From Caproiciproducens faecalis (GTDB taxonomy: Bacteria; Bacillota; Clostridia; Oscillospirales; Acutalibacteraceae), in the NCBI RefSeq assembly GCF_019448085.1, contig NZ_JAGFNZ010000002.1, forward strand, positions 744,001 to 808,000: DNA of 64,000 nt, read 5' to 3'. Below are positions 34,629 through 42,667 of this stretch, piece after piece. Under the pieces are notes generated by a model. It saw only the letters and a program-made list of their open reading frames with translations, searched no databases and was not told where the DNA came from. Position 1 is the first letter of the stretch, and each line of letters begins with the position of its first letter. Position numbers and translations under genes: made by a program.

Positions 34629-36497
34629 TCAGTGAATCACGGGCAGGTCGCCCGGTTCATGGGAACCGCCGTTAAAATAAATGTCGTACCAGATAAGAAA
34701 AACAAAAATCGTCCAGATCTTGCGGTTGTTGTCCCGTTTCCCGTTGTAGTGGTCGTTCAGAAATTTCATCAGCTCATCGGTGTTGAAAAACTGTTTTGCG
34801 ATGGTACCCGTAAAAGCGTCTTTCACAACGTTGTAGTATTTTTCATCCCTGAGCCATACGCGCGTCGGCACCGGGAAGCCCAGCTTCTTTTTCTGTGCGG
34901 TTGCGTCCGGAAGATGCTTCATGGCGGCCTGACGCATCGCGTATTTGGTATTTTCCTTATTTACCCTCAGCTTTCTGGGGATGCGGGAAGCAACCTTGAA
35001 CACTTCTTTGTCGAGGAACGGCACGCGCAGCTCCAGCGAATTCGCCATGCTCATGCGGTCGGCCTTCAAAAGGATATCCCCGACCAGCCAGACATTGATG
35101 TCCAGATACTGCATCTTGGTCACATCGTCCTTGCCCTTGACACGGTCGTAGTACGGCTTCGTCAGTTCCTGCGGGCGGGTCACCGGAACATCGCTCTTGA
35201 GCATACGGCGCTTTTCGTCCATGGTGAACATGCTGCAGTTTCCGATAAAGGTTTCTTCAATCGGCAGCGCGCCGCGCATCAGGAAGTTTTTCCCCTTAAA
35301 TGAGAACGGAAGCACTTTCGCAATCGCCGCCAGCGCTTTGCGCAGGCCGAGCGGCAGCTTTTTGTAGCTTTCAAAATCATCCGGAGTATGGTAAATATTG
35401 TATCCGCCGAACAGCTCGTCCGCGCCCTCGCCGGAAAGAACCACCTTGACATATTCGCTTGCCATTTTGGATACAAAATAAAGGGCGATACACGAAGCGT
35501 CCGCCAGCGGCTGGTCCATATGGTACTGCACCTTGCGGATATTTCCCCAGTATTCGTCGGCGGAAATCACCTTATAATGATGCTCCACGCCGATCTTTTC
35601 GGAAAGGTTCTTCGCCCAGTCGATTTCGTTGTATTTTTCCCCGTAGTCAAAGCCGACCGTAAAGGTCTTTTGTCCGGCAAAATAGGTGGAAACATAACTG
35701 GAATCCACACCGCTGGACAAAAAGCAGCCGACCTCCACGTCGCTGATCTTGTGTGCGCTGACAGAGTCCTCAAAGACCTTTTCGATTTCCTCAACCGCCT
35801 GCTCCTGGGTCATCCCGGCGTCCTCGTGAAACTCCGGCTCCCAATAACGGTGGGTTTCCACCTTGCCGTCCTTGTACCACAGATAATGGGCGGGCATCAG
35901 GCAGTAAACATTTTCAAAGAAGGTCTCCGGCGGTACGGAGTACTCAAAGGAAATATAGTTGTTGAGCGCGTTTTTATTGAATTTCTTTTCAAATCCGGGA
36001 AATTCCAGGATGCTCTTGATTTCGGAGCCATAGACAAAGTGGCTGCCGACCTGCGTGTAGTGCATCGGCTTGATTCCGAAATAGTCGCGCGCAATAAACA
36101 CGCTTTTGTCAATCGTGTCATAAATTGCAAACGCAAACATGCCGCGCAGTTTGGTCAAAAGGTCTTCGTGCCATTCTTCAAAGCCGTGAACCAGCACTTC
36201 GGAGTCGGTCTGTGTATAAAAACGGTGTCCTTTTTCAATCAAAATATTTCTGAGTTCTCTGTAATTGTAGATTTCACCGTTAAATGTAAGTACAAGAGTC
36301 TTGTTTTCGTTGTAAATCGGCTGATCGCCGGTGGAAGCAACATCAATGATGCTCAGTCGCCTGAAGCCCATAGAGATATCGGGATCGGCATAAATACCGC
36401 TGGAATCCGGCCCCCTGTGAGTAATCTTGTCCGTCATGCTTTTAATCACTGCGTCACGGTCAATTACTTCACCGGTAAATCCGCACAGTCCGCACAT
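34629..36497 (-). CDS. asnB: Glutamine-hydrolysing asparagine synthetase
   Basis: Makes asparagine from aspartate, glutamine and ATP. 622 residues. The N-terminal class II glutaminase begins MCGLCGF; Cys2 is the nucleophile after Met removal. The synthetase domain has the PP-loop SSGVDSSY (about 254) and GEGADELFGGY. GGAGGACTAAT before the ATG overlaps the end of the preceding CpXC gene, so the two are co-transcribed. Full length. Confidence 0.95.
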   Translation of the reverse strand: MCGLCGFTGEVIDRDAVIKSMTDKITHRGPDSSGIYADPDISMGFRRLSIIDVASTGDQPIYNENKTLVLTFNGEIYNYRELRNILIEKGHRFYTQTDSEVLVHGFEEWHEDLLTKLRGMFAFAIYDTIDKSVFIARDYFGIKPMHYTQVGSHFVYGSEIKSILEFPGFEKKFNKNALNNYISFEYSVPPETFFENVYCLMPAHYLWYKDGKVETHRYWEPEFHEDAGMTQEQAVEEIEKVFEDSVSAHKISDVEVGCFLSSGVDSSYVSTYFAGQKTFTVGFDYGEKYNEIDWAKNLSEKIGVEHHYKVISADEYWGNIRKVQYHMDQPLADASCIALYFVSKMASEYVKVVLSGEGADELFGGYNIYHTPDDFESYKKLPLGLRKALAAIAKVLPFSFKGKNFLMRGALPIEETFIGNCSMFTMDEKRRMLKSDVPVTRPQELTKPYYDRVKGKDDVTKMQYLDINVWLVGDILLKADRMSMANSLELRVPFLDKEVFKVASRIPRKLRVNKENTKYAMRQAAMKHLPDATAQKKKLGFPVPTRVWLRDEKYYNVVKDAFTGTIAKQFFNTDELMKFLNDHYNGKRDNNRKIWTIFVFLIWYDIYFNGGSHEPGDLPVIH

Positions 36498-36502
36498 CCG
36501 TA

Positions 36503-37165
36503 TTAGTCCTCCCCGCCGCGGTACACCCGCAAAATATTTTCAGCTGCGGCGGAATCCACCGCCACAAAATCGTCGTCCTGTAAAACCGCTCCCACGCTTT
36601 CCACAATTTCAAGCGATTTTCGGTAAACATCCATCCGCGTTCCCTGCGGAACAGGCTCGTCCTCTCCCTGCAGAAAAAAGGAAAATTCAATCCGGTTTTC
36701 TTCTTCATCCGCGCAGCAAAAATATCCCGCGGACGTCTTCCGGTCATGTTTTTTACCCGCCACGTCGGTAAGCGCAAGCTTGACCAGCTCCACAGCAAAA
36801 TCGTTCAGCCCGGTTTCAAAAATCAGAACCTTTTCCTTCAGTCCCGCCAGCGAGGTCACCACCCGTTTTGCCATCCCGTTGAACTGCGGAAACGCTTCGC
36901 TCACATTGACCGGCTGCAGCTGGCAGCAGCCGCTGTTCGGCACCACATATACCATAAACTGTTTTTCTTTATCATGATAAAGGCAAGGATAAACAAGCTG
37001 CGCTTCGTAGCCGCACTCCGGACATTTCCAGTCAAACAGTGTTTCGTCCAGTACGCGCTGTCGCAAATCCGGATTTTCCCCCGGGTTGATTTCGGGGCTC
37101 ATCCTTGTTTTTACCACGGCGCCGCAGTGGGGGCAGCTTACGTCCCTGTTTCCAACCGATGGCAT
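36503..37165 (-). CDS. CpXC-domain protein
   Basis: 220 residues. The N-terminal zinc-ribbon-like domain has CPHCGAVV and CPECGYEA, the CpXC pattern, about 30 residues apart. The rest is soluble alpha/beta and unassigned, with a further CCQL and FCCAD. No function known for the family as I recall it. ATG 37165 chosen for AAGGAGG 8 bases upstream. Sits 5 bp before asnB in the same operon, which may link it to amino-acid or wall metabolism, but this is inference. Confidence 0.75.
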   Translation of the reverse strand: MPSVGNRDVSCPHCGAVVKTRMSPEINPGENPDLRQRVLDETLFDWKCPECGYEAQLVYPCLYHDKEKQFMVYVVPNSGCCQLQPVNVSEAFPQFNGMAKRVVTSLAGLKEKVLIFETGLNDFAVELVKLALTDVAGKKHDRKTSAGYFCCADEEENRIEFSFFLQGEDEPVPQGTRMDVYRKSLEIVESVGAVLQDDDFVAVDSAAAENILRVYRGGED

Positions 37166-37199
37166 TTTTATTTCCTCCTTAGCCTTTGCGTATTTGTTC

Positions 37200-37208
37200 A
37201 TTATATCA
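37200..37208 (-). promoter_or_regulatory. Extended -10 promoter for the CpXC-asnB operon
   Basis: Minus strand TGATATAAT, perfect extended -10; no clear -35. It leaves about 30 bases to the ATG. Confidence 0.6.
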
Positions 37209-37326
37209 CAACAAATTTAAAAAAGGAATAGAATTAAATAATCCTGTTATTTTTCAAACTTTTGAGTTATAATAATAGCATTCAAATTCCATCATGAAAC
37301 ACCGCAAATGCGGCAGGAGGTACGCT

Positions 37327-37866
37327 ATGAATTTTTTTGAAACGGTATCCGGCAGGGTAACAAAAGCAGTCGACTATGTTGTTGAGAAAAACCGCAAAGC
37401 CGCGCTGATAAATCGCATCAGAATCGTGATTAAAAACGAGAGGGAAAACGAAGCGCGCGCCTACGTTGCATTGGGTAAATATTATTTTCAGAATCTGCGC
37501 GACGCACAGAACGAGGAAACCGAGTCCCTGTGCAGCGCGGTAGAAGCCGCCGACAAACGCATCAAAAAGGCGTTTGACAAGCTTGACGAGCTCACCGCCG
37601 AAGAGGGGTTCGAGGACGACACCTGCTCCGACTGCACAGATGACTGCGACTACTGCCCGTGCGGCTGCTCCGAGGAGCCCGCTCCGAAAAGCACCGACGT
37701 TCCCGCCCCCGAGCCGGAGGACGAAATCGCGCCCGTCGATTTTCCGCTCCACTTTCCAATCGTTGACAAGGCAAACGACCGGGATTATGCGTCCGAAGAA
37801 GCGGCTGATGAAGCAGCCGAGGAAGCGGCGGACGACGAAGAAGACACCCAGCCCGAACTGGACTGA
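37327..37866 (+). CDS. Acidic protein with a six-Cys cluster, unknown
   Basis: 179 residues. The N-terminal 90 residues are helical and basic (MNFFETVSGRVTKAV, then VIKNERENEARAYVALGKYY). Next comes a dense CSDCTDDCDYCPCGC cluster (about 100-117) that could hold zinc or iron. The rest is extremely acidic (runs of Glu/Asp/Ala). ATG 37327 has GGAGG 7 bases upstream; a TATAAT at 37268 is a possible -10. The stop lies 8 bp before mnmA, so they are likely translated together. No family recognised. Confidence 0.7.
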   Translation: MNFFETVSGRVTKAVDYVVEKNRKAALINRIRIVIKNERENEARAYVALGKYYFQNLRDAQNEETESLCSAVEAADKRIKKAFDKLDELTAEEGFEDDTCSDCTDDCDYCPCGCSEEPAPKSTDVPAPEPEDEIAPVDFPLHFPIVDKANDRDYASEEAADEAAEEAADDEEDTQPELD

Positions 37867-37874
37867 GCGGACAT

Positions 37875-38948
37875 ATGAAGAAAAAAGTGATGCTCGGCAT
37901 GAGCGGCGGCGTGGATAGTTCCGTTGCCGCGCTTTTGCTTCTCAGGGAAGGATACGACGTTACCGGCGTCACCATGCGGCTGCGCCCGGACGAATATATG
38001 TGCCAGAGCGCGGCGGGCGGATGCTGCTCTCTGGACGATATTGACGACGCGCGCAGGGTCGCCTACAAGCTCGGAATCGAGCACCTTGTCCTCAATTTTA
38101 CAGAAGTGTTTGAACGGGACGTTATCGACTATTTCGCGGCGCAGTACGCGGCGGGGCTGACGCCCAACCCGTGTATTGCCTGCAACCGGCACGTTAAATT
38201 CAATGCCATGCTCCGCCGCGCGAAGGAGCTGGAGTTCGACTATATTGCCACCGGCCACTATGCCGTCATTCAGCAAAGCCCCGCCGGGCGCTGGCTTTTG
38301 AAAAAGGCGCCCGCCAGCAAGGATCAGAGCTATGTGCTGTACTCTTTCACGCAGGATCAGCTCAGCCGTACCCTGATGCCGCTGGGAAAATACACCAAAC
38401 CCGAAGCCCGCGCCATGGCGGAGGAAGCCGGGCTGCCCGTCGCGCACAAGCCGGACAGTCAGGAGATCTGCTTTGTGGAAAACAACGATTACGCCGGATT
38501 TATTGAACGCTACACCGGCGAAACCGCCCCGGCGGGTGAATTTGTTGACCAGAACGGCAACGTCATCGGCCGCCACCGCGGCATCACCCACTACACGGTG
38601 GGGCAGCGTAAGGGACTGGGCGCCGCTTTTGGCAAGCCGATGTATGTAACAAAAATAGATACGGTACATAACCGGATTATACTGGGCGAAGAGGGCAGCC
38701 AGTACGCGTCTTCCCTCATTGCGGCCGACCTGAACTTCATCCCGTTTGACACACTGGAAAACGAGATGGATATCACCGCGAAGGTTCGTTACCAGGCAAA
38801 ACCCGCGAAAGCAAAGCTTGTGCCCCTGGGAGCCGGAAAAGTCCGTGTGGATTTTGAAGAAGCGCAGCGCGCGGTCACACCGGGACAGGCTGTCGTCTTT
38901 TACGACGGCGACCTTGTAGTCGGCGGCGGCACGATACAGGCGGAATAA
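37875..38948 (+). CDS. mnmA: tRNA-specific 2-thiouridylase MnmA
   Basis: Adds sulfur to position 2 of wobble uridine 34 in tRNA Lys, Glu and Gln. 357 residues. PP-loop GMSGGVDSSVAA at the N-terminus; catalytic Cys in NPCIACNRHVKF (about 94-105) and the second Cys in DSQEICFV (about 198). C-terminal RNA-binding beta domain follows. Ends at a clear terminator. Preceded by the Cys-cluster protein. Confidence 0.95.
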   Translation: MKKKVMLGMSGGVDSSVAALLLLREGYDVTGVTMRLRPDEYMCQSAAGGCCSLDDIDDARRVAYKLGIEHLVLNFTEVFERDVIDYFAAQYAAGLTPNPCIACNRHVKFNAMLRRAKELEFDYIATGHYAVIQQSPAGRWLLKKAPASKDQSYVLYSFTQDQLSRTLMPLGKYTKPEARAMAEEAGLPVAHKPDSQEICFVENNDYAGFIERYTGETAPAGEFVDQNGNVIGRHRGITHYTVGQRKGLGAAFGKPMYVTKIDTVHNRIILGEEGSQYASSLIAADLNFIPFDTLENEMDITAKVRYQAKPAKAKLVPLGAGKVRVDFEEAQRAVTPGQAVVFYDGDLVVGGGTIQAE

Positions 38949-38952
38949 AATC

Positions 38953-38985
38953 GGGGGCGGAGCCAAAAACGGCTCCGCCCCTTTA
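38953..38985. terminator. Terminator after mnmA
   Basis: GGGGCGGAGCC and GGCTCCGCCCC form an 11-bp stem with a 6-base loop, followed by CTTTAAT; also near the end of the convergent small gene. Confidence 0.8.
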
Positions 38986-39237
38986 ATGTCTGCTTTCAAG
39001 AAAATACAGAATCATGAGTCCGACACAAAAAATTCCGAAGACGACAAAAATGCCCTTTAAGCGTTTCTCTGTGGGATGATTCTTGTAGCTATAGGAGCAC
39101 AGCAAGGCAAAGACAAGGATCGAACATACCCAGTTCTGCCATTCGCCGCGCGTGAATCCCGCAGAATAAAGCACTGCCGCAAAAGCGCCCCACAGAACGA
39201 TCTGAATTGACCGGACGTGGCTGCCATCTTTGTTCAT
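38983..39237 (-). CDS. Small membrane protein with three helices, unknown
   Basis: 84 residues from ATG 39237 (GGGAG 8 bases upstream). Three hydrophobic segments (about 11-27, 36-49 and 62-80) with basic loops. A longer frame to 39303 has no ribosome site. No family recognised. Isolated gene convergent with mnmA. Confidence 0.6.
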   Translation of the reverse strand: MNKDGSHVRSIQIVLWGAFAAVLYSAGFTRGEWQNWVCSILVFALLCSYSYKNHPTEKRLKGIFVVFGIFCVGLMILYFLESRH

Positions 39238-39424
39238 TTTACCGTCTCCCTTCTCAGCCCAAAATCCGGTCACTGATTGAACCCGTACCCGCAGTACGGG
39301 CATTTCGGGTAATCAATGATAATATTTCTTAATAAGCATATCACAAATATCTCCACCGTTCAATTATATTGTGATATTACAATCATAAAAGGGGCGGACA
39401 GGCACAGCCTGTCCGCCCCTTTCC

Positions 39425-39721
39425 TCAATTCAGCCGGGAAAAAGAATACCCCATCACCCGGCGCAGCCGTTCGCGCGCCTTTTTCAGGTGCTTTGACACG
39501 GTCGGCGGGGTCACGCCGATAATCTCCGCGACCTCCTGTACGCTTTTCTGCTCGAAATATCGCAGCTGCAGACAATCCCGCTGCCGCTCGGTCAGCTCCC
39601 CCTCCATCGCGCGCCTGAGTGTCCCGCGTATCCGAAGGTGCTCTCCCCCGTCGTCCTCACCCTTGTTAATATACAGCCGATCCCCAAACAAATCAAGGCT
39701 CAGATTGCTTTTCCTTCTCAC
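39425..39721 (-). CDS. Sigma-70 region 4-like DNA-binding protein
   Basis: 98 residues. The core LTERQRDCLQLRYFEQKSVQEVAEIIGVTPPTVSKHLKKARERLRRV region (quoted here only as positions about 42-90) is a complete sigma region 4 helix-turn-helix: ITGV-type turn at EIIGVTPPTVSKHLKKA. No region 2, so not a full sigma factor. Its ATG overlaps the TGA of the upstream 67-residue gene by 4 bp. It may be a small transcription regulator; target unknown. Confidence 0.78.
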   Translation of the reverse strand: MRRKSNLSLDLFGDRLYINKGEDDGGEHLRIRGTLRRAMEGELTERQRDCLQLRYFEQKSVQEVAEIIGVTPPTVSKHLKKARERLRRVMGYSFSRLN

Positions 39722-39921
39722 CGTTTCGCCCCGATTCCCACTAAATACCTGCCAGTGTGCAGGCAGTCAAGATACATGTCGTTCAGCAGGGCAATCCTGC
39801 GATACAGCCCAGCGGCCTCTTGATTGCCAGCCTGCCGTGCCTGTCTGCGCAGGGGTGTCAGCCGTTCCTTTATCCTGTTTGCCTCATTCAAATATTCCGT
39901 GCCCCATTCGTTATAGTCCAT
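39718..39921 (-). CDS. Small partner protein of the sigma-like regulator
   Basis: 67 residues from ATG 39921 (AAAGGAG 6 bases upstream). Helical and charged: WGTEYLNEANRIKERLTPLRR, then a mostly helical rest. The gene overlaps the sigma-like gene by 4 bp (ATGA), a strong sign of coupled translation. No known family. It may bind or regulate the sigma-region-4 protein; this is inference from pairing only. Confidence 0.65.
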   Translation of the reverse strand: MDYNEWGTEYLNEANRIKERLTPLRRQARQAGNQEAAGLYRRIALLNDMYLDCLHTGRYLVGIGAKR

Positions 39922-39981
39922 ATTGCTCCTTTCCTTCCCCGAAGCGGACCGCAAGCATCCGAATTCGTGTTCTATAATTCC

Positions 39982-40010
39982 ATACTATCCAAAAAGGAGC
40001 ATATTTTCAA
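39982..40010 (-). promoter_or_regulatory. Likely promoter for the sigma-like gene pair
   Basis: Minus strand: TTGAAA (40010-40005), 17 bases, TAGTAT (39987-39982), about 60 bases before ATG 39921. Confidence 0.6.
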
Positions 40011-40075
40011 GACTTTTTAGAACAAATGTTCTTATTCTCTGTTTGGCAGGGACAAACTTGGTACAGCGAAACAGC

Positions 40076-40104
40076 TTGTTTCTTTTTTCGGGGCATGATA
40101 CAAT
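40076..40104 (+). promoter_or_regulatory. Possible promoter with extended -10
   Basis: TTGTTT, 17 bases, TG-A-TACAAT. It would transcribe toward the small ORF at 40192. The gap 39922-40363 otherwise holds only that ORF. Confidence 0.5.
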
Positions 40105-40191
40105 GAATAAAAAGTTCCAATTGGAAACAATATTCTTTTTCCAGAAATACAGCTTCGGCGGACCGGGCGACAAGATAAGCGGAAAGCGGGA

Positions 40192-40341
40192 ATGCAAATG
40201 AAAGGGATCGGTCCTTTATCAATTATCATAGGCTGCTGGATTTTACTGAATACATTTGGGCGCTGGCAGCAGAAGAAACACCAATTTTCCAACAGTTTAC
40301 GGGAACACCGTGATTTCTTCCGGACTCCGCGAAAAAAATAG
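40192..40341 (+). CDS. Candidate 49-residue membrane peptide
   Basis: ATG 40192 with GGAAAG about 5 bases upstream, or ATG 40198 two codons on. Encodes a short hydrophobic helix (SIIIGCWILLNTFG) followed by a basic tail (RWQQKKHQF ... RTPRKK). A promoter at 40076 points at it. Small size and lack of homologue knowledge make this tentative. Confidence 0.4.
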   Translation: MQMKGIGPLSIIIGCWILLNTFGRWQQKKHQFSNSLREHRDFFRTPRKK

Positions 40342-40363
40342 GAGGAAGCAAAATGCTTCCTCC

Positions 40364-40819
40364 TTATCTTTTACCCCTCAGCTTTTTAAAGAAATCCGTC
40401 AGCAGCAGCGCGCATTCGTCGGAAAGGACGCCGCCCAGCAGCTCCGGACTGTGGTTGTACGGCAGTTCAAACAGGTTGATAACGGAACCGCAGGAACCGG
40501 CTTTCGCGTCCTTCGCTCCGTAAACGACCCTCGGAATCCTTGCGTTGATGATCGCCCCCGCGCACATGGGGCAGGGCTCCAGCGTGACATACAGCTCGCA
40601 CTGCCACAGCCGCCAACCGCCCAGCAGACGGCATGCCCCGTCAATTGCCTCCAGCTCCGCGTGGCAGAGCGCGTTTTTGCCGTTTTCGCGCCGGTTCCGG
40701 CCCGTGGCAATCACTTCATCGCCCTTCACAATCACCGCCCCGACCGGCACCTCGCCTTCCTGCGCCGCTTCCCGCGCAAAAGCCAGCGCCAGCCGCATAA
40801 ACCGTTCGTCTCTGTCCAT
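40364..40819 (-). CDS. tadA: tRNA-specific adenosine deaminase TadA
   Basis: Zinc enzyme that converts adenosine 34 to inosine in tRNA-Arg(ACG). 151 residues. Zinc and proton-shuttle motifs CHAELEAID (HAE) and EPCPMCAGAI (PCxxC) are intact. Begins MDRDERFMRLALAFAREA. The ATG lies one base after the stop of the CPBP protease gene, so the two are tightly coupled. The window also carries a tRNA-Arg, but with anticodon CCT, not a substrate. Confidence 0.93.
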   Translation of the reverse strand: MDRDERFMRLALAFAREAAQEGEVPVGAVIVKGDEVIATGRNRRENGKNALCHAELEAIDGACRLLGGWRLWQCELYVTLEPCPMCAGAIINARIPRVVYGAKDAKAGSCGSVINLFELPYNHSPELLGGVLSDECALLLTDFFKKLRGKR

Positions 40820-40820
40820 A

Positions 40821-41843
40821 TCAGTACTGCGTCAGATACCGGAACGAGGACAGCACCGCAAACAGCAGCACCGCCACGCCGCCCGGATTAAGAAACAGCG
40901 CGTTCAGCTTTGCGGAAAGACGGAAATACGGATTTACCGTTTCGCCGCGGAAAAACTTTTTGTCCGTGATTGCCAGGTAAACCAGCGAAACCGCGCCCAG
41001 CACCAGAAACACGACGACGATCGAATTGTTTACATAATTCTCCATCTGATCGCCGCCAAAACGTTGGGACATCTCCACCACAAAGGAAATTCCGTTGTTG
41101 AAAAAGTGAATCATAATCGACGGCCACAGGGAATTTGTGCGCACGACGACCAGCGCCATGACCAGACCGGCCAAAAAGGCAAAAACCATCTGCACAAAAT
41201 TTCCGTGATACAGACCAAACAGAATTGCGGAACCCACCACCGCGAAACCGTCACCGTATTTTCTAAGGCTGTGGAGTACCACGCCGCGGAAAAACAGTTC
41301 CTCCACCAGCGGCGGGATCACCGCAATCGTAAGAAAATACAGGGTCAAAACCGGAAAGTCCCCCGTCAGCGGCATCTCCGGCAGCTCACCGGAAAAACCG
41401 AACCACTTTTCCATTTCCGCCACCGCGTTGGCCGGAATATTCGCCAGCATACAGACGGCTGTTCCGAAAAAGGCGCACGCGCAGATTTTCAAAAACCCGG
41501 CCTTTTCAAAGGGAAGCGCATCGTTCAGGCTAATATGCCTCGCAGCAAAAAAAACCAAAGCGGGCGCGGCCAGCCCGACCAGATAGCCCGCTCCGTTGGC
41601 CAGATAATAGAGCACCGGTGTAAAGCCCGAAAAGCCGCTGTTGGAATAATCCCCCGTATAGCCCACCGCTTTCAGATAAGCCACGCAGATATACAGAAAC
41701 CCGGTCATCAGGAACATAGCAAGGAGCAGTGTCCAGCAGACCGCGTTTGAAGTTTTTCTCAGTTCCCGTTTCCTGTTCTGTGCTTCCACAAAGGGATGCA
41801 CAGGATAGTAGGGGCCGTACCGGGTATCAGGCGATTCGTTCAT
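40821..41843 (-). CDS. CPBP-family intramembrane glutamic protease
   Basis: 340 residues, about eight membrane helices. The CPBP motifs are visible: EELFFRGVVL (motif 1, about 191-200), FGLYHGNF (motif 2) and IMIHFFNNGISF (motif 4), so a Rce1/Abi-type endopeptidase is likely; these act on prenyl-like or signal substrates. AAAGGAGAG precedes ATG 41843. Operon with tadA. Target unknown. Confidence 0.86.
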   Translation of the reverse strand: MNESPDTRYGPYYPVHPFVEAQNRKRELRKTSNAVCWTLLLAMFLMTGFLYICVAYLKAVGYTGDYSNSGFSGFTPVLYYLANGAGYLVGLAAPALVFFAARHISLNDALPFEKAGFLKICACAFFGTAVCMLANIPANAVAEMEKWFGFSGELPEMPLTGDFPVLTLYFLTIAVIPPLVEELFFRGVVLHSLRKYGDGFAVVGSAILFGLYHGNFVQMVFAFLAGLVMALVVVRTNSLWPSIMIHFFNNGISFVVEMSQRFGGDQMENYVNNSIVVVFLVLGAVSLVYLAITDKKFFRGETVNPYFRLSAKLNALFLNPGGVAVLLFAVLSSFRYLTQY

Positions 41844-41858
41844 GGTTCTCTCCTTTTA

Positions 41859-41894
41859 TAAAAAAACACTCTTTCCCGTAAACAGGAAAGAGCA
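41859..41894 (-). terminator. Terminator after tRNA-Arg
   Basis: Minus strand GCTCTTTCCTG and CGGGAAAGAG-type arms with a 4-base loop, then a run of U. It ends tRNA transcription before the CPBP gene. Confidence 0.82.
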
Positions 41895-41905
41895 TCTCCT
41901 TTTTT

Positions 41906-41982
41906 TGGCGTCCCCGGCGCGATTCGAACGCGCGGCCTTTCGCTTAGGAGGCGAACGCTCTATCCTGCTGAGCTACGGAGAC
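41906..41982 (-). tRNA. tRNA-Arg (anticodon CCT)
   Basis: 77-base cloverleaf including encoded CCA. Acceptor GTCTCCG/CGGGGAC (one G-T pair), D arm GCTC...GAGC, anticodon arm TTCGC-CTCCTAA-GCGAA giving anticodon CCT (reads AGG), T arm GCGCG-TTCGAAT-CGCGC. Own promoter and terminator flank it. Confidence 0.97.
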
Positions 41983-42073
41983 AAATAAAGCTGTAAGGCA
42001 GCTCCCTGGGGCCCGCCGAGCAGCGGTTACCAACGGTCTTTCCCCTTCAGCGGAAAACACATACAACTTTTAT

Positions 42074-42102
42074 ATTATAGGATAAAGCGGCTCCTTTGTC
42101 AA
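42074..42102 (-). promoter_or_regulatory. Consensus promoter of tRNA-Arg
   Basis: Minus strand: TTGACA (42102-42097), 17 bases, TATAAT (42079-42074), perfect consensus. It leaves about 85 bases of leader before the tRNA. Confidence 0.9.
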
Positions 42103-42564
42103 TTACCCCTTTTTCGTGGGTTCTTCGCCGTCCCCGCCCTGCGCCGCCTGGAAAAATCCCAAAATCAGCAGCATCATGGAGGTCAGGGAAATTAGAATAA
42201 TGATATACGGCAGCCAGGTCATGGTAGTGTAATCCACCATTTTCCTTTTCGCGGCGCTGTAAAAGCAAGCCGACGCCGTGGCGTACAGGGAACACAGCAC
42301 GATGGCAGCGCCGAAGTTTTTTCTCTCTTTCAGAATCAGCGTACAAAGAATAATCGCGGCCGGGAACACACACGCCATCACCATATAAAACAGCGCGTCG
42401 TCGGAAAAGCCCATGCCCGCGTAACGGTTAATCATCTGGAACACGCTCAGCGAAGTGTCGCCGGCGCCGGTATCCCCCACAATGGTTCCCGCCGGCAGGA
42501 ACAGCGCCCCAATCAAAAAAAGCTGCAGCAGGGTCACCGTGGATTTGATCTGCCCCTTATTCAA
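42103..42564 (-). CDS. Four-helix membrane protein, unknown
   Basis: 153 residues with four hydrophobic segments (about 9-29, 56-78, 84-102 and 117-140) and a hydrophilic tail GGDGEEPTKKG. No domain recognised. The minus-strand stop touches the tRNA promoter. It may share transcription with nothing else here. Confidence 0.6.
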   Translation of the reverse strand: MNKGQIKSTVTLLQLFLIGALFLPAGTIVGDTGAGDTSLSVFQMINRYAGMGFSDDALFYMVMACVFPAAIILCTLILKERKNFGAAIVLCSLYATASACFYSAAKRKMVDYTTMTWLPYIIILISLTSMMLLILGFFQAAQGGDGEEPTKKG

Positions 42565-42607
42565 GCGTACCCGCCTCCTTCCGGTATTGGTAAATCTTCT
42601 TTAAAGA

Positions 42608-42643
42608 TAATTCCCCATGCCCGTAAGAGCATGGGGAATTTTG
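42608..42643 (-). terminator. Terminator of ppdK
   Basis: AATTCCCCATGC and GCATGGGGAATT form a perfect 12-bp stem with a 7-base loop, just past the ppdK stop. Read on the minus strand it is followed by ATCTTTAAAG, a weak U-run. Confidence 0.75.
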
Positions 42644-42667
42644 GTAACTATCAAGGTACGGGGAAAA

